64,000 bases of DNA from Altererythrobacter sp. C41 (GTDB lineage: Bacteria > Pseudomonadota > Alphaproteobacteria > Sphingomonadales > Sphingomonadaceae), in contig NZ_JAEVFE010000002.1 in NCBI RefSeq assembly GCF_016803135.1, positions 558,001 through 622,000 of the forward strand. The letters are read 5' to 3'. The translations under genes and the position numbers were made by a program. Below the pieces are notes generated by a model that did not search any database, was not told the DNA's origin, and saw nothing but the letters and a program-made list of their open reading frames with translations. Below, piece after piece: positions 17,428 to 25,369 of the stretch; the stretch's first letter is position 1; each line of letters begins with the position of its first letter.

Positions 17428-18548
17428 CAATCGAGGCTCCGCTTCGTCACCCGGAAGGAGAGGAAGAAGAACAGCGCCCCGAAGCCCAGCATCACCGCGA
17501 TGTTGGGCAGGATCAGGCCCCACAGGTCGCCGGCCAGGAACACCGTCTGCAGGGGCGGGATCAGATAGCGCGCCGGCACCACGTAAGTCAGCGCCTGGAT
17601 CGGCCAGGGCATCGAGGCGATCTCGTAGAGGAAGCCCGAAAGCAGGAACGTCGGCAGGAATGCGGTGAGCAGCGCGACCTGGCTGGCGACGAACTGGTTC
17701 TTGGTCGCTGCCGAGATGAACAGGCCGAGCCCCAGCGCAGGCATCAGGAACGCGGCCGCGATGGCGGCGAGCGCGAACGGCGATCCCCGGAACGGCACGC
17801 CGAACACGAACACTGCGATCAGCGTGCACAGCGTCATCGATCCGATGCCGAGCAGGAAGTAGGGCACGACTTTGCTGGCGATGAATTCCGCCATCCGCAT
17901 CGGCGTCGCCATCATCGCTTCCATCGTCCCGCGTTCCCATTCGCGCGCGACGACGAGAGCGGTCAGCAAGGTGCCGATCATCGTCATGACGATGGCGATC
18001 GAGCCGGGAACGAGGAAATAGCGGCTCTGCAGGCCCGGATTGTACCAGTAGCGGGGCGACAGGGAGATCGGCGGCGCCGCCGCGCCCTGGCCCGTCTCCC
18101 CCGCCGTCCATGCCGCCCGCACGCCCTCGCCATAGGCGGCGGCGAAGTTGGCGGTGTTGGGCTGCGATCCGTCGGTGACGATCTGGATCGGCGGCGGCTT
18201 GCCCGCGACCATGCCTTCGCCGAAGCCCTGCGGAATGACGATGATGGCGCGCGCGGTCCCGTCGATCAGCGTATCGCGCACCTGGGCCACGCTGCGCGCC
18301 GGGATCACCTCGAAATAGTCCGAGTGGGCATAGGCGCTGGCCAGATCGAGCGCCTGCGCCGAACTGTCCTCCACCACCAGCGCGATCCGCGTGCGGGAGG
18401 AATCGAGCGACACCGCGTAGCCGAACAGGAACAGCAGGATCAGCGGCAGCAGGAAGGCGATCAGGAAAGTGGAGGGATCGCGCATGATCTGCGCGAATTC
18501 CTTGATCGACAGGGCGACCAGCCGGCGCCGGTCGAAGTTCGCGCTCAT
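17427..18548 (-). CDS. ybhS: ABC-2 type permease, YbhS-like
   Basis: 373 residues with the same topology as its neighbour: N-terminal helix near 25-45 after KEFAQIMRDPSTFL, a periplasmic domain, then the AREWERGTMEAMMATPMR motif and five helices. ATG 18548 overlaps the ATPase stop codon (ATGA). E. coli YbhFSR has been linked to drug and sodium/lithium efflux; the substrate here is not evident. Confidence 0.88.
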   Translation of the reverse strand: MSANFDRRRLVALSIKEFAQIMRDPSTFLIAFLLPLILLFLFGYAVSLDSSRTRIALVVEDSSAQALDLASAYAHSDYFEVIPARSVAQVRDTLIDGTARAIIVIPQGFGEGMVAGKPPPIQIVTDGSQPNTANFAAAYGEGVRAAWTAGETGQGAAAPPISLSPRYWYNPGLQSRYFLVPGSIAIVMTMIGTLLTALVVAREWERGTMEAMMATPMRMAEFIASKVVPYFLLGIGSMTLCTLIAVFVFGVPFRGSPFALAAIAAAFLMPALGLGLFISAATKNQFVASQVALLTAFLPTFLLSGFLYEIASMPWPIQALTYVVPARYLIPPLQTVFLAGDLWGLILPNIAVMLGFGALFFFLSFRVTKRSLD

Positions 18549-20272
18549 GCCGCCGCCTCCAGCTCGCGCGCCCGGTCGCTGTCCTCGATCAGGGCGATGA
18601 AGGCGTCCTCCATCGTCGGGTCCGCTGCGCCGGAAAGCTCCGCTGCCCTGGCCTTCAGCGCGTCGGGCGTGCCGCTGGCGATCTGCTCCGCGCGATAGAT
18701 CAGCGTGACCTCGTCGCAGTATTCGGCCTCGTCCATGAAGTGCGTGGTGACGAGCACGGTCACGCCCTTTTCGACCAGACCGTTGATATGGGTCCAGAAT
18801 TCGCGCCGCGTCACCGGGTCGACGCCCGAGGTCGGCTCGTCGAGGAACAGCACCGGCGGCTCGTGCAGCACCGCGCAGGCGAGCGCGAGGCGCTGCTTGA
18901 AGCCGAGGGGGAGCGTGCCGGCGTTGACGTTCATCCGCTCGCCGAGCTCGAAGATCTCGGCCATCGCCTCGATGGCGCGCGCGCCTTCCTGCCGGCCGAG
19001 GCCGTAGGCGCCGGCGAAGAAGTCGAGATTCTGCCGCACCGACAAGTCGCCGTAGAGCGAGAACTTCTGCGCCATATAGCCGAGTGATGCTCGCGCGTCG
19101 GCGGCCGCGCGGCGCAAGTCGTTTCCGGCCACGGCGCCGGTCCCCTCGCTGGGCGTCAGCAGGCCGCACAACATCTTGAAGGTGGTCGACTTGCCCGCGC
19201 CATTGGGACCGAGCAGACCGAAGATCTGCCCGCGCGGGATCGAGAAGTTCATGTCGCGCGCTGCGGTGAAGTCGCCGAAGCGGCGGGTCAGCCCGTGCGC
19301 CTCGATCATCGGCGCGTCGCTGGGCGGGATCTCGCGATAGCGTGCGGCGAGCGCGCTCGTGCCGCGCGGCCCGCCGCCCAGCCGTTCGATGAAGCCGTCC
19401 TCGAAGCGCGGGCCGGCCGGCTCGACCCGGGTGTTCGGCCCGGCGTCGAACATGGCGGCATCGGGAACCTCGCGGCCGTCGCGGATCAAAAGCCGCACGG
19501 AGCGTCCCTGGATGGTCCCGTCGATCACGTCCTCGCGGTCGAGCGCCTCGGTCAGGAACCGCCGCCGCCGGGCCTCGAACCCGCTCACCCGGATCACGCG
19601 GCCGGCGACCGGGCCGGTCAGGTCGCCCGGCGGCCCTTCGAACAGCAACTTGCCTTCGCTCAGCAGGTAGACGGTGTCGCACTTCTCGGCCTCGTCGAGA
19701 TAGGCGGTCGACCACAGCACGCCGATGCCTTCGCCCGTAAGCTCGCCCACCATGGCCCAGAGCTCGCGGCGCGAGATCGGGTCCACCCCGACACCCGGCT
19801 CGTCGAGCAGGAGCAGCCTGGGCGTCTTCACCAGCGCGCAGGCAAGGCCGAGCTTCTGCTTCATGCCGCCCGAGAGCTTGCCGGCGAGGCGGGCCTGAAA
19901 CCGCTTGAGGTCGGTGAAATCCAGCAGCCGCTCGAACACCGCTTGCCGCTCGCCGCGCGGCAGACCGCGCAGTTCGGCGTAGAGCGTCAGGTTCTCGGCG
20001 ACCGTCAGATCCTCGTAGAGGCCGAAGCGCTGCGGCATGTAGCCGAGATCGTCGAGCGCGGCGCCGGGCGGCCCGCCGAGCACCGCGATCTCGCCCTCGT
20101 CGGCCTTCATCAGCCCGGCGAGGATGCGGATCAGTGTGGTCTTGCCCGCGCCGTCGGGGCCGAGCAGCCCCGTGATCCGGCCCGGCCCGACATCGATCGC
20201 CACGCCATCGAGCGCCGTCACGCCTTCGAAGCGCTTGGCCACCCCCTTCGCGCTGGCGACGGCGGCGCTCAC
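18545..20272 (-). CDS. ybhF: ABC transporter ATPase with two nucleotide-binding domains, YbhF-like
   Basis: 575 residues with two NBDs: Walker A GPDGAGKTT (about 37-45) with signature LSGGMKQKLGLA and Walker B LLLLDEP, then Walker A GPNGAGKST (about 355-363) with the degenerate signature LPLGFKQRLALA and VLFLDEP. A fused double ATPase is the hallmark of YbhF. The start is GTG 20272, four bases after the ybhG-like stop; no strong ribosome site is visible, so coupling is probable. Confidence 0.9.
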   Translation of the reverse strand: MSAAVASAKGVAKRFEGVTALDGVAIDVGPGRITGLLGPDGAGKTTLIRILAGLMKADEGEIAVLGGPPGAALDDLGYMPQRFGLYEDLTVAENLTLYAELRGLPRGERQAVFERLLDFTDLKRFQARLAGKLSGGMKQKLGLACALVKTPRLLLLDEPGVGVDPISRRELWAMVGELTGEGIGVLWSTAYLDEAEKCDTVYLLSEGKLLFEGPPGDLTGPVAGRVIRVSGFEARRRRFLTEALDREDVIDGTIQGRSVRLLIRDGREVPDAAMFDAGPNTRVEPAGPRFEDGFIERLGGGPRGTSALAARYREIPPSDAPMIEAHGLTRRFGDFTAARDMNFSIPRGQIFGLLGPNGAGKSTTFKMLCGLLTPSEGTGAVAGNDLRRAAADARASLGYMAQKFSLYGDLSVRQNLDFFAGAYGLGRQEGARAIEAMAEIFELGERMNVNAGTLPLGFKQRLALACAVLHEPPVLFLDEPTSGVDPVTRREFWTHINGLVEKGVTVLVTTHFMDEAEYCDEVTLIYRAEQIASGTPDALKARAAELSGAADPTMEDAFIALIEDSDRARELEAAA

Positions 20273-20276
20273 CGGA

Positions 20277-21281
20277 TCAGTCCTCCGCAGCGGGGGTGGT
20301 GGGGATGGTCACCGTCACCGGCTGGCCTTGTCGCAGCGCGTCGTCGGCGTCCTCGACATTGATGCGCAGGCGGTAGACGAGGTCGGTGCGCAGGTCCTCG
20401 GTCTCGACCGACTTGGGCGTGAACTCGCTGCGCGGCGAGACGTAGCCGATCGTGCCGCGATAGGCCTTCGGATTGCCGTCGGCCTTGATTGTCACGCGCA
20501 TGCCCGGTCGCACCCGGCTGAGGTCCGGCTCGCCGACATAGGCGCGGACGCGCAAGGGCCGGTCGATCGACAGTGTGAGCACCGTCTCGCCCGGCTGGAC
20601 GATCGCGCCGGGTTCGCGTGCGCGGGTGACGACGGTGCCGTCGACCGACGCGGTCAGGACCCCGTCCCCGCGGTCGACAGATGCGCTCTGGCGCGCCGCG
20701 CGGGCCGCGGCGACCTGGGCGCCAGCGGCGCGGATGTCCTCCGCGCGGGCGCCATCCTGTGCGAGCGAGAGCGCCTGGCGTGCCTCGGCCATCTGGGCCC
20801 GCGCCCGGTCGCGGGCGGCGACGGTCTGGGCCCACACGGCCGCGCTGATCGCGCCGGGCTCGACGAGCGGTTGGCGCCGCGCATAGTCGCGTTCGGCGTT
20901 GACGAGAGCGGCCTGCGCTGCGGCGAGCTGCGCGCGGGTCTGCGCGATTTCCTGCGGCCTGCTGCCGTTGGTCAGACGAGCCAGTTCGGCCTCGGCCCGG
21001 GCGACGTCGGCATCGGCGCGCGCGATCTGCGCATCGAGGCTCGCGGTGTCGAGCGCTGCGAGGCGCTGCCCGCGTTTGACCTTTGCCCCTTCCTCGACCG
21101 CGATGCTGTCGATCCGGCCGGGGACGCGGAAGGCCAGATCGACCTCGCGCACGTCGACGTTGCCGTAGAGCGTCAGCGTTTCGTCGCGGTCGCTTCCCAA
21201 CAGGCCGAACCCGCGGGTTGCGACGGCGACGGCAACGAGGACGAGAAGCGCTGCAATGGCGATGAGGCGGCGGCGGTTCAT
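20277..21281 (-). CDS. ybhG: HlyD-family periplasmic adaptor, YbhG-like
   Basis: 334 residues: N-terminal membrane anchor (about 5-22), biotinyl-lipoyl-like half-motifs (RVPGRIDSIAVEEGAKVKRG), a long Ala-rich coiled coil (about 80-200) and a beta-barrel. LTLYGNVDVREVDLAFRVPG and the C-terminal TEDLRTDLVYRLRI closely resemble E. coli YbhG. ATG 21281 overlaps the regulator stop (ATGA). It links the inner-membrane ABC pump to the NodT channel encoded downstream. Confidence 0.9.
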   Translation of the reverse strand: MNRRRLIAIAALLVLVAVAVATRGFGLLGSDRDETLTLYGNVDVREVDLAFRVPGRIDSIAVEEGAKVKRGQRLAALDTASLDAQIARADADVARAEAELARLTNGSRPQEIAQTRAQLAAAQAALVNAERDYARRQPLVEPGAISAAVWAQTVAARDRARAQMAEARQALSLAQDGARAEDIRAAGAQVAAARAARQSASVDRGDGVLTASVDGTVVTRAREPGAIVQPGETVLTLSIDRPLRVRAYVGEPDLSRVRPGMRVTIKADGNPKAYRGTIGYVSPRSEFTPKSVETEDLRTDLVYRLRINVEDADDALRQGQPVTVTIPTTPAAED

Positions 21282-21898
21282 ATAGGTTCCTCCCGCAGGA
21301 TGGCGAGCAGATTGCTGCGCAGACGGGCCCGCAGCAGGGCGGCGACCCCGTCATCGATCGTCTCCACGCCGATGACGCGGCAGACGGTGGCGCGGCCGGC
21401 GCGCAGGATCATCGTCTGGCCGAACATCACGATGGCAGTCGCGCGTGCCTCGCGTTCCGACAGATCGGGCCGGGCGAGGCGCAGCCACTCCACCACTTGT
21501 TCGGACATGCGGCGCATCACTCCGCCGTAGAGCCGCTCGAACGCCTCGGTCGGCTCCTGCTGTTCGCGCAAGATGAAACGGGCCCAGGGCGCCGATTCCG
21601 CACAGAGCATCATCAGGGCGAAGCTGTCGAAGAGGCCCAGCAGTGCGGCGATGGCGCCTTCGCGCGAACCGTCGGCCAGTTCGCGCATGCGTTCCACGGT
21701 GGGCGCCTGCATTTCCGCGATGCGCTGCGCGATATGGTCCGCGGCGGCCAGATAGAGTCCGTGCTTGCTGCCGAAGTGGTAGGTGATCGACGACATCGTG
21801 GTTCCGGCAGCCGCAGCGATCGCCCGGGTGCTCGCCCCTTCGAAGCCCTTGCGGCCGAACTGATCGATAGCGGCTTCGAGAATCGAGGGCATGGCCAT
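21278..21898 (-). CDS. cecR: TetR-family regulator, CecR-like
   Basis: 206 residues: N-terminal TetR helix-turn-helix (about 5-50, RAIAAAAGTTMSSITYHFGSKHGLY) and a C-terminal ligand domain of the kind seen in CecR (YbiH), which controls ybhGFSR in E. coli. First gene of the exporter operon. Two possible starts (21898, 21892). A 36-bp perfect palindrome lies 4 bp upstream of the start and is the probable operator, so the regulator probably represses the whole operon including itself. Confidence 0.85.
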   Translation of the reverse strand: MAMPSILEAAIDQFGRKGFEGASTRAIAAAAGTTMSSITYHFGSKHGLYLAAADHIAQRIAEMQAPTVERMRELADGSREGAIAALLGLFDSFALMMLCAESAPWARFILREQQEPTEAFERLYGGVMRRMSEQVVEWLRLARPDLSEREARATAIVMFGQTMILRAGRATVCRVIGVETIDDGVAALLRARLRSNLLAILREEPI

Positions 21899-21901
21899 GA
21901 G

Positions 21902-21937
21902 CCCTTTTCTAGTTCGTTCGAACGAACTAGAAAAGGG
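21902..21937 (-). promoter_or_regulatory. 36-bp perfect palindrome, probable CecR-like operator
   Basis: Arms CCCTTTTCTAGTTCGTT (21902-21918) and its exact reverse complement (21921-21937) flank a central CG, with no mismatch in 36 bp. It abuts the start of the TetR-family gene, where its own operator is expected. A hairpin in the leader RNA is also possible. Confidence 0.75.
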
Positions 21938-21977
21938 TGAACCAGCCCGGGAGATATTTTCAGGTTGCTTGAAGGAG

Positions 21978-22823
21978 CTACCGTGCCTGCGCTGCGCGGC
22001 GATACTGGCGCGGGGTCATGCCGAAGCGCTCGTGGAAACGGGCGCTGAAGTGCGAGGGGCTTGAGAAGCCCAGGCCGTAGGCGATCTCCGACAGCGATGC
22101 GCCCGAGGTGGCGATCCGGCGCGCGGCGAGATGAAGGCGGTAGACCCGCGCATAATCGGTGAAGTTCATCCCGAAGACCCGCTTGAAACGGCGGGAGAAA
22201 TAGGCGGGTGACAGGTTGCACGAGGCGGCGGCGTTCTCGAGCGAGATCGCGGCGGAGGGATCCCGCCTGAGTTGCTCTACCGCGGGCAGTAGTCGCTCCA
22301 CCTGCGCCGTGTCGCTGGTGGCGTCGCTTCCTGCAACCTCCGGAGCTGCGGCGATCTGGCAGAGCAAGAGCTCGACGATGCGCCCGATCAGCGGATCGAA
22401 CGGGTCCGTGGCGGCCACGTCGATCAGCCAGTCGCCCAGAACGTCGATGCGGCGGCGCGCGGCAGCGTCCGGCATGGCGCAGAAGGGCCGGTTCAGCCGC
22501 GACAGCGACGGTTGGTGCGCGAGGCTCTCGACGATGTAGGGGTCGATCTGGATCAGCGCCCAGTCCTTCCGGCCCGGCGCCAGAGCGAAGTCGTGGTGGC
22601 GCATGGAAGGCGAGAAGGCCACCGCACCGTCGCTCAGCGGATGCCGCCGGCCATCGGCGATGAAGGCGCCCTCCACGCGGCCGAACAGCACCAGTTCGCT
22701 GACGTCGTGGAAATGGAGGAACTGCCCCGACGCGGGCGCATCGACCGCCGAGACGACGCGCTCGGCAATCACGCTCGCGCCGAGTGGCAGCTCGACCGGC
22801 TCGCAGATAGGGCGGAGAGTCAT
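21978..22823 (-). CDS. AraC-family transcriptional regulator
   Basis: About 281 residues: N-terminal cupin-like sensing domain (about 20-150) and a C-terminal double helix-turn-helix (about 180-280) with AISLENAAASCNLSPAYFSRRFKRVFG and the typical SEIAYGLGFSSPSHFSARFHERFGMTPRQYRR, quoted in full only by position. ATG 22823 is chosen over an upstream in-frame start that would run into the divergent gene. It is divergent from the MFS/PhyH/GH13 genes with a 75-bp gap and is the likely regulator of that set, probably in response to a sugar. Confidence 0.85.
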   Translation of the reverse strand: MTLRPICEPVELPLGASVIAERVVSAVDAPASGQFLHFHDVSELVLFGRVEGAFIADGRRHPLSDGAVAFSPSMRHHDFALAPGRKDWALIQIDPYIVESLAHQPSLSRLNRPFCAMPDAAARRRIDVLGDWLIDVAATDPFDPLIGRIVELLLCQIAAAPEVAGSDATSDTAQVERLLPAVEQLRRDPSAAISLENAAASCNLSPAYFSRRFKRVFGMNFTDYARVYRLHLAARRIATSGASLSEIAYGLGFSSPSHFSARFHERFGMTPRQYRRAAQAR

Positions 22824-22898
22824 GAGGGCAACAGGGTGATAGTTTTTCCCGTTGTGTGCAAGGCCCTGCTGATGTTGACGTGATCCCGAGAGGATCAA

Positions 22899-24431
22899 AT
22901 GCTCGACATCCAGCGCCGGCGGACGCCGTCATTCTATTTTCTGCTGACGCTTCCTGCCACCGCGATGGGCTTCGCCCTGTCGGTGCAGATCTCGGTGCTG
23001 AGCTGGATTCTCGCGACGCAATACGGCCTCGACATTCACGAGATCGGTCTCGTCTGGGCGGCGGGTCCGATGGCGGGCATCATCGGGCAGGTCGCCATCG
23101 GGCTGATCAGCGACCGGCTATGGATCTGGAACGGACGGCGGCGGTTCTTCATCATCGTCGGCGGGGTGCTGGCGGCGCTGATGATCCTGGCGCTTCCCGC
23201 GATGGGGCTGATTTCCACCGCGCTGGGGCTGGAGAGCGTGATGGGCGTGGCGATCGCCGTCGCGCTGGCGCTCGATCTCGCGGTCAACGTCGGCTTCAAT
23301 CCGACGCGCTCGATCATTGCCGACGTGACCGAAGCCGGCGGCGAGCGCTCGCGCGGCTATAGCTGGATGCAGACGGTGTCGGGCAGTTTCAGTCTGCTCG
23401 CCTATGCGATCGGTGCTCTGCTCGGGAACATGGCGCTGATCTATTTCGCGGTGGGGCTCGTCCTGCTTTTCGCCGTCGTTCCCGCCCTGCTGATCGCGGA
23501 GCCGCGACCCGATGAGGCAACCGGCAGCCCGGCGGCGTCTGGCGACAAGGTGAGCTTTGCCGGCGTGATGCTGATGCTGTCGCCGCTTTGGGCGATCGCG
23601 ATCTACGACGTCTACGCCATGGCCGTGCGTTTGGCGGGGACGACGCCTGCCGGTTACGGCGCGGAAATCGCCTGTGCGGCGGCGACGGCGCTGCTCATCG
23701 GACATGCGCTGCTGTCCCGGTCCGACGGGAGCACGGTGCCCGAGTTCCGCAAGGTCCTCGCCGCGCATTCGCTGAGCTGGATCGGCATCCAGTCGCTCTT
23801 CATCTATCTCGTGTCGTTCCTGCAGTACCGCATGCCTTCGCTCGATACGGATGGGCTGGGGCGGACGGCCGCGCTCGCCTTCCTTGCACTCAACGCCGTG
23901 GCGGCGCTGGCGCCTGCGCTGCTTCTCGCGCCGCTCGCCCGCAGGTACCGCCGTACGCACGTCCATGCCGGCGCACTGGCCTTGATGGCGGCGGCGTTCC
24001 TTGCGGCGTGGACGTTCGTGCGCGCCGAACCGCTGCTCTATGCGCTGATGGCCATCGCCGGCGTGGGCTGGGGCGCGATGGTGAGCATGCCCTTCGCGAT
24101 CATGTCGGAGCGCGTCGACGGGCGCCGCATGGGCCTGTTCATGGGGCTGTTCAATCTGTCGGTCGTTCTGCCGCAGCTCGTCGCGAGCTTTGGCGTGGGC
24201 GCTTTCATGAGCCGGGTCGAGGACAAGGGAGCGCTATTCCTTGTTGGCGCGGTTGCGATCGGCCTCTCTGCGATCGCATGGCTGTTCCTTCGCCCGAGGC
24301 AGGCCGGGAACGAGGGAAGATCGACGCGGTTCGACAGCGGGGCGGCGCCGACCGGCGACATTCCCCTCTCCAGCCTCAAGGACAAATCCGCGATAGTTTA
24401 TCCACCCAGCAGCAATAGTGTGACCGGCTGA
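22899..24431 (+). CDS. MFS transporter, sugar (maltose/sucrose-like) type
   Basis: 510 residues with about 12 transmembrane helices. Motifs resemble the SUT/GPH-like sugar transporters of sphingomonads and xanthomonads: LISDRLWIWNGRRRFF (loop 2-3), FNPTRSIIADV and, late, GLFNLSVVLPQLVAS. It is related to the second MFS at 38695 (compare LSDRTWTRLGRRRPYF and GLFNIFIVLPQLLVS). ATG 22899 follows AGAGG. First of three same-strand genes; the following GH13 lipoprotein suggests uptake of a glucoside or maltooligosaccharide product. Confidence 0.87.
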   Translation: MLDIQRRRTPSFYFLLTLPATAMGFALSVQISVLSWILATQYGLDIHEIGLVWAAGPMAGIIGQVAIGLISDRLWIWNGRRRFFIIVGGVLAALMILALPAMGLISTALGLESVMGVAIAVALALDLAVNVGFNPTRSIIADVTEAGGERSRGYSWMQTVSGSFSLLAYAIGALLGNMALIYFAVGLVLLFAVVPALLIAEPRPDEATGSPAASGDKVSFAGVMLMLSPLWAIAIYDVYAMAVRLAGTTPAGYGAEIACAAATALLIGHALLSRSDGSTVPEFRKVLAAHSLSWIGIQSLFIYLVSFLQYRMPSLDTDGLGRTAALAFLALNAVAALAPALLLAPLARRYRRTHVHAGALALMAAAFLAAWTFVRAEPLLYALMAIAGVGWGAMVSMPFAIMSERVDGRRMGLFMGLFNLSVVLPQLVASFGVGAFMSRVEDKGALFLVGAVAIGLSAIAWLFLRPRQAGNEGRSTRFDSGAAPTGDIPLSSLKDKSAIVYPPSSNSVTG

Positions 24432-24454
24432 CGAGGCAAGACAGGCAGCTTATC

Positions 24455-25369
24455 ATGACCGGCATGACAAGCGCCCCTTCCGCGGCGGCCCCGGCCGTCC
24501 TCTCGCCCGCCGAGCAGCTCGAGCAGAGCGGCTTCGTCCGTTTCACCGACGTGCTCGATCCCGTCACCATGGACACCTTGCTGCTGCGCGCCCACGCGAC
24601 GCTGCTGCGCGAGAAGGAAGCGGCGCGCGAGGCGGTGAAGTCGAACGGTTCACTGATTCACTTGAGCGACAATCCTGAATATGCCGATGTTATCGGATCG
24701 CCGAAGATCGCCGAACTGCTCCGCGAAGTCGGCGCGACCGATCCGCGCTGGACCGGCGGCTTCCTTATTTCCAAGCCCGCCGGTGGCCCGCCGCTGTTCT
24801 GGCATCAGGACTGGTGGGGCTGGACCGAGCCGGAAAGCTACGATGTCCGCGCGCATCAGCTTTTCGTGATGATCTACCTGACCGATACGACGCCGGAGAA
24901 CGGTTGCCTGCGCGTCATCCCCGGCACGCACCTGCGCGATCATCCGCTGCATCATCTGGAAGCGGCGCATTCCGAAGGCTTGCAGGGCTTCAAGAATCCG
25001 GACGCGGTCGATTACGCCGCGCATCCCGACGAGGTGGCGGTGCCGGTGAAGGCCGGCGACGTCCTGATCGGCGATTCCCGCCTCATCCACGGCGCCTATG
25101 CCAACCGCACGAACGACGAGCGGCCGCTGCTGACGCTCTGGTACATGCCGCACTGGAGCAGCATGTCACCCGGCATGCGCGCGCGGGGGATGGAGAACTA
25201 CCTCCGCCGCGACGACATCCGCACGAGCGCCGCGCGGCCGCTCACCCCGCTCGACTGGACGCCGGTGTTGCGCCAGCGGGTCGAGGCGGTGCTGCCGACA
25301 TACGAGGATTCCGAACCACCCGTGCCATGGCACCGCACGCCCGACACCAGCCGGTTGATCCCGGCATGA
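24455..25369 (+). CDS. Phytanoyl-CoA dioxygenase (PhyH) family protein
   Basis: 304 residues of the Fe(II)/2-oxoglutarate dioxygenase PhyH family. The metal triad is visible as HQD (in LFWHQDWWGW, about residue 114) and the distal His in SRLIHGAYANR (about 212), followed by an Arg in DERPLLTLWY that could bind 2-oxoglutarate. It overlaps the GH13 gene (ATGA at 25366-25369) and follows the MFS gene by 23 bp, so all three are probably one transcript. A PhyH enzyme in a glycan-uptake operon is uncommon; its substrate cannot be inferred. Confidence 0.85.
   Translation: MTGMTSAPSAAAPAVLSPAEQLEQSGFVRFTDVLDPVTMDTLLLRAHATLLREKEAAREAVKSNGSLIHLSDNPEYADVIGSPKIAELLREVGATDPRWTGGFLISKPAGGPPLFWHQDWWGWTEPESYDVRAHQLFVMIYLTDTTPENGCLRVIPGTHLRDHPLHHLEAAHSEGLQGFKNPDAVDYAAHPDEVAVPVKAGDVLIGDSRLIHGAYANRTNDERPLLTLWYMPHWSSMSPGMRARGMENYLRRDDIRTSAARPLTPLDWTPVLRQRVEAVLPTYEDSEPPVPWHRTPDTSRLIPA

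Noticed and set aside
21902-21937. The 36-bp palindrome as a terminator of the AraC gene
   Set aside because: It sits 4 bp from the next gene's start with no T-run on the minus strand and has the symmetry expected of a TetR operator. A secondary termination role cannot be excluded.
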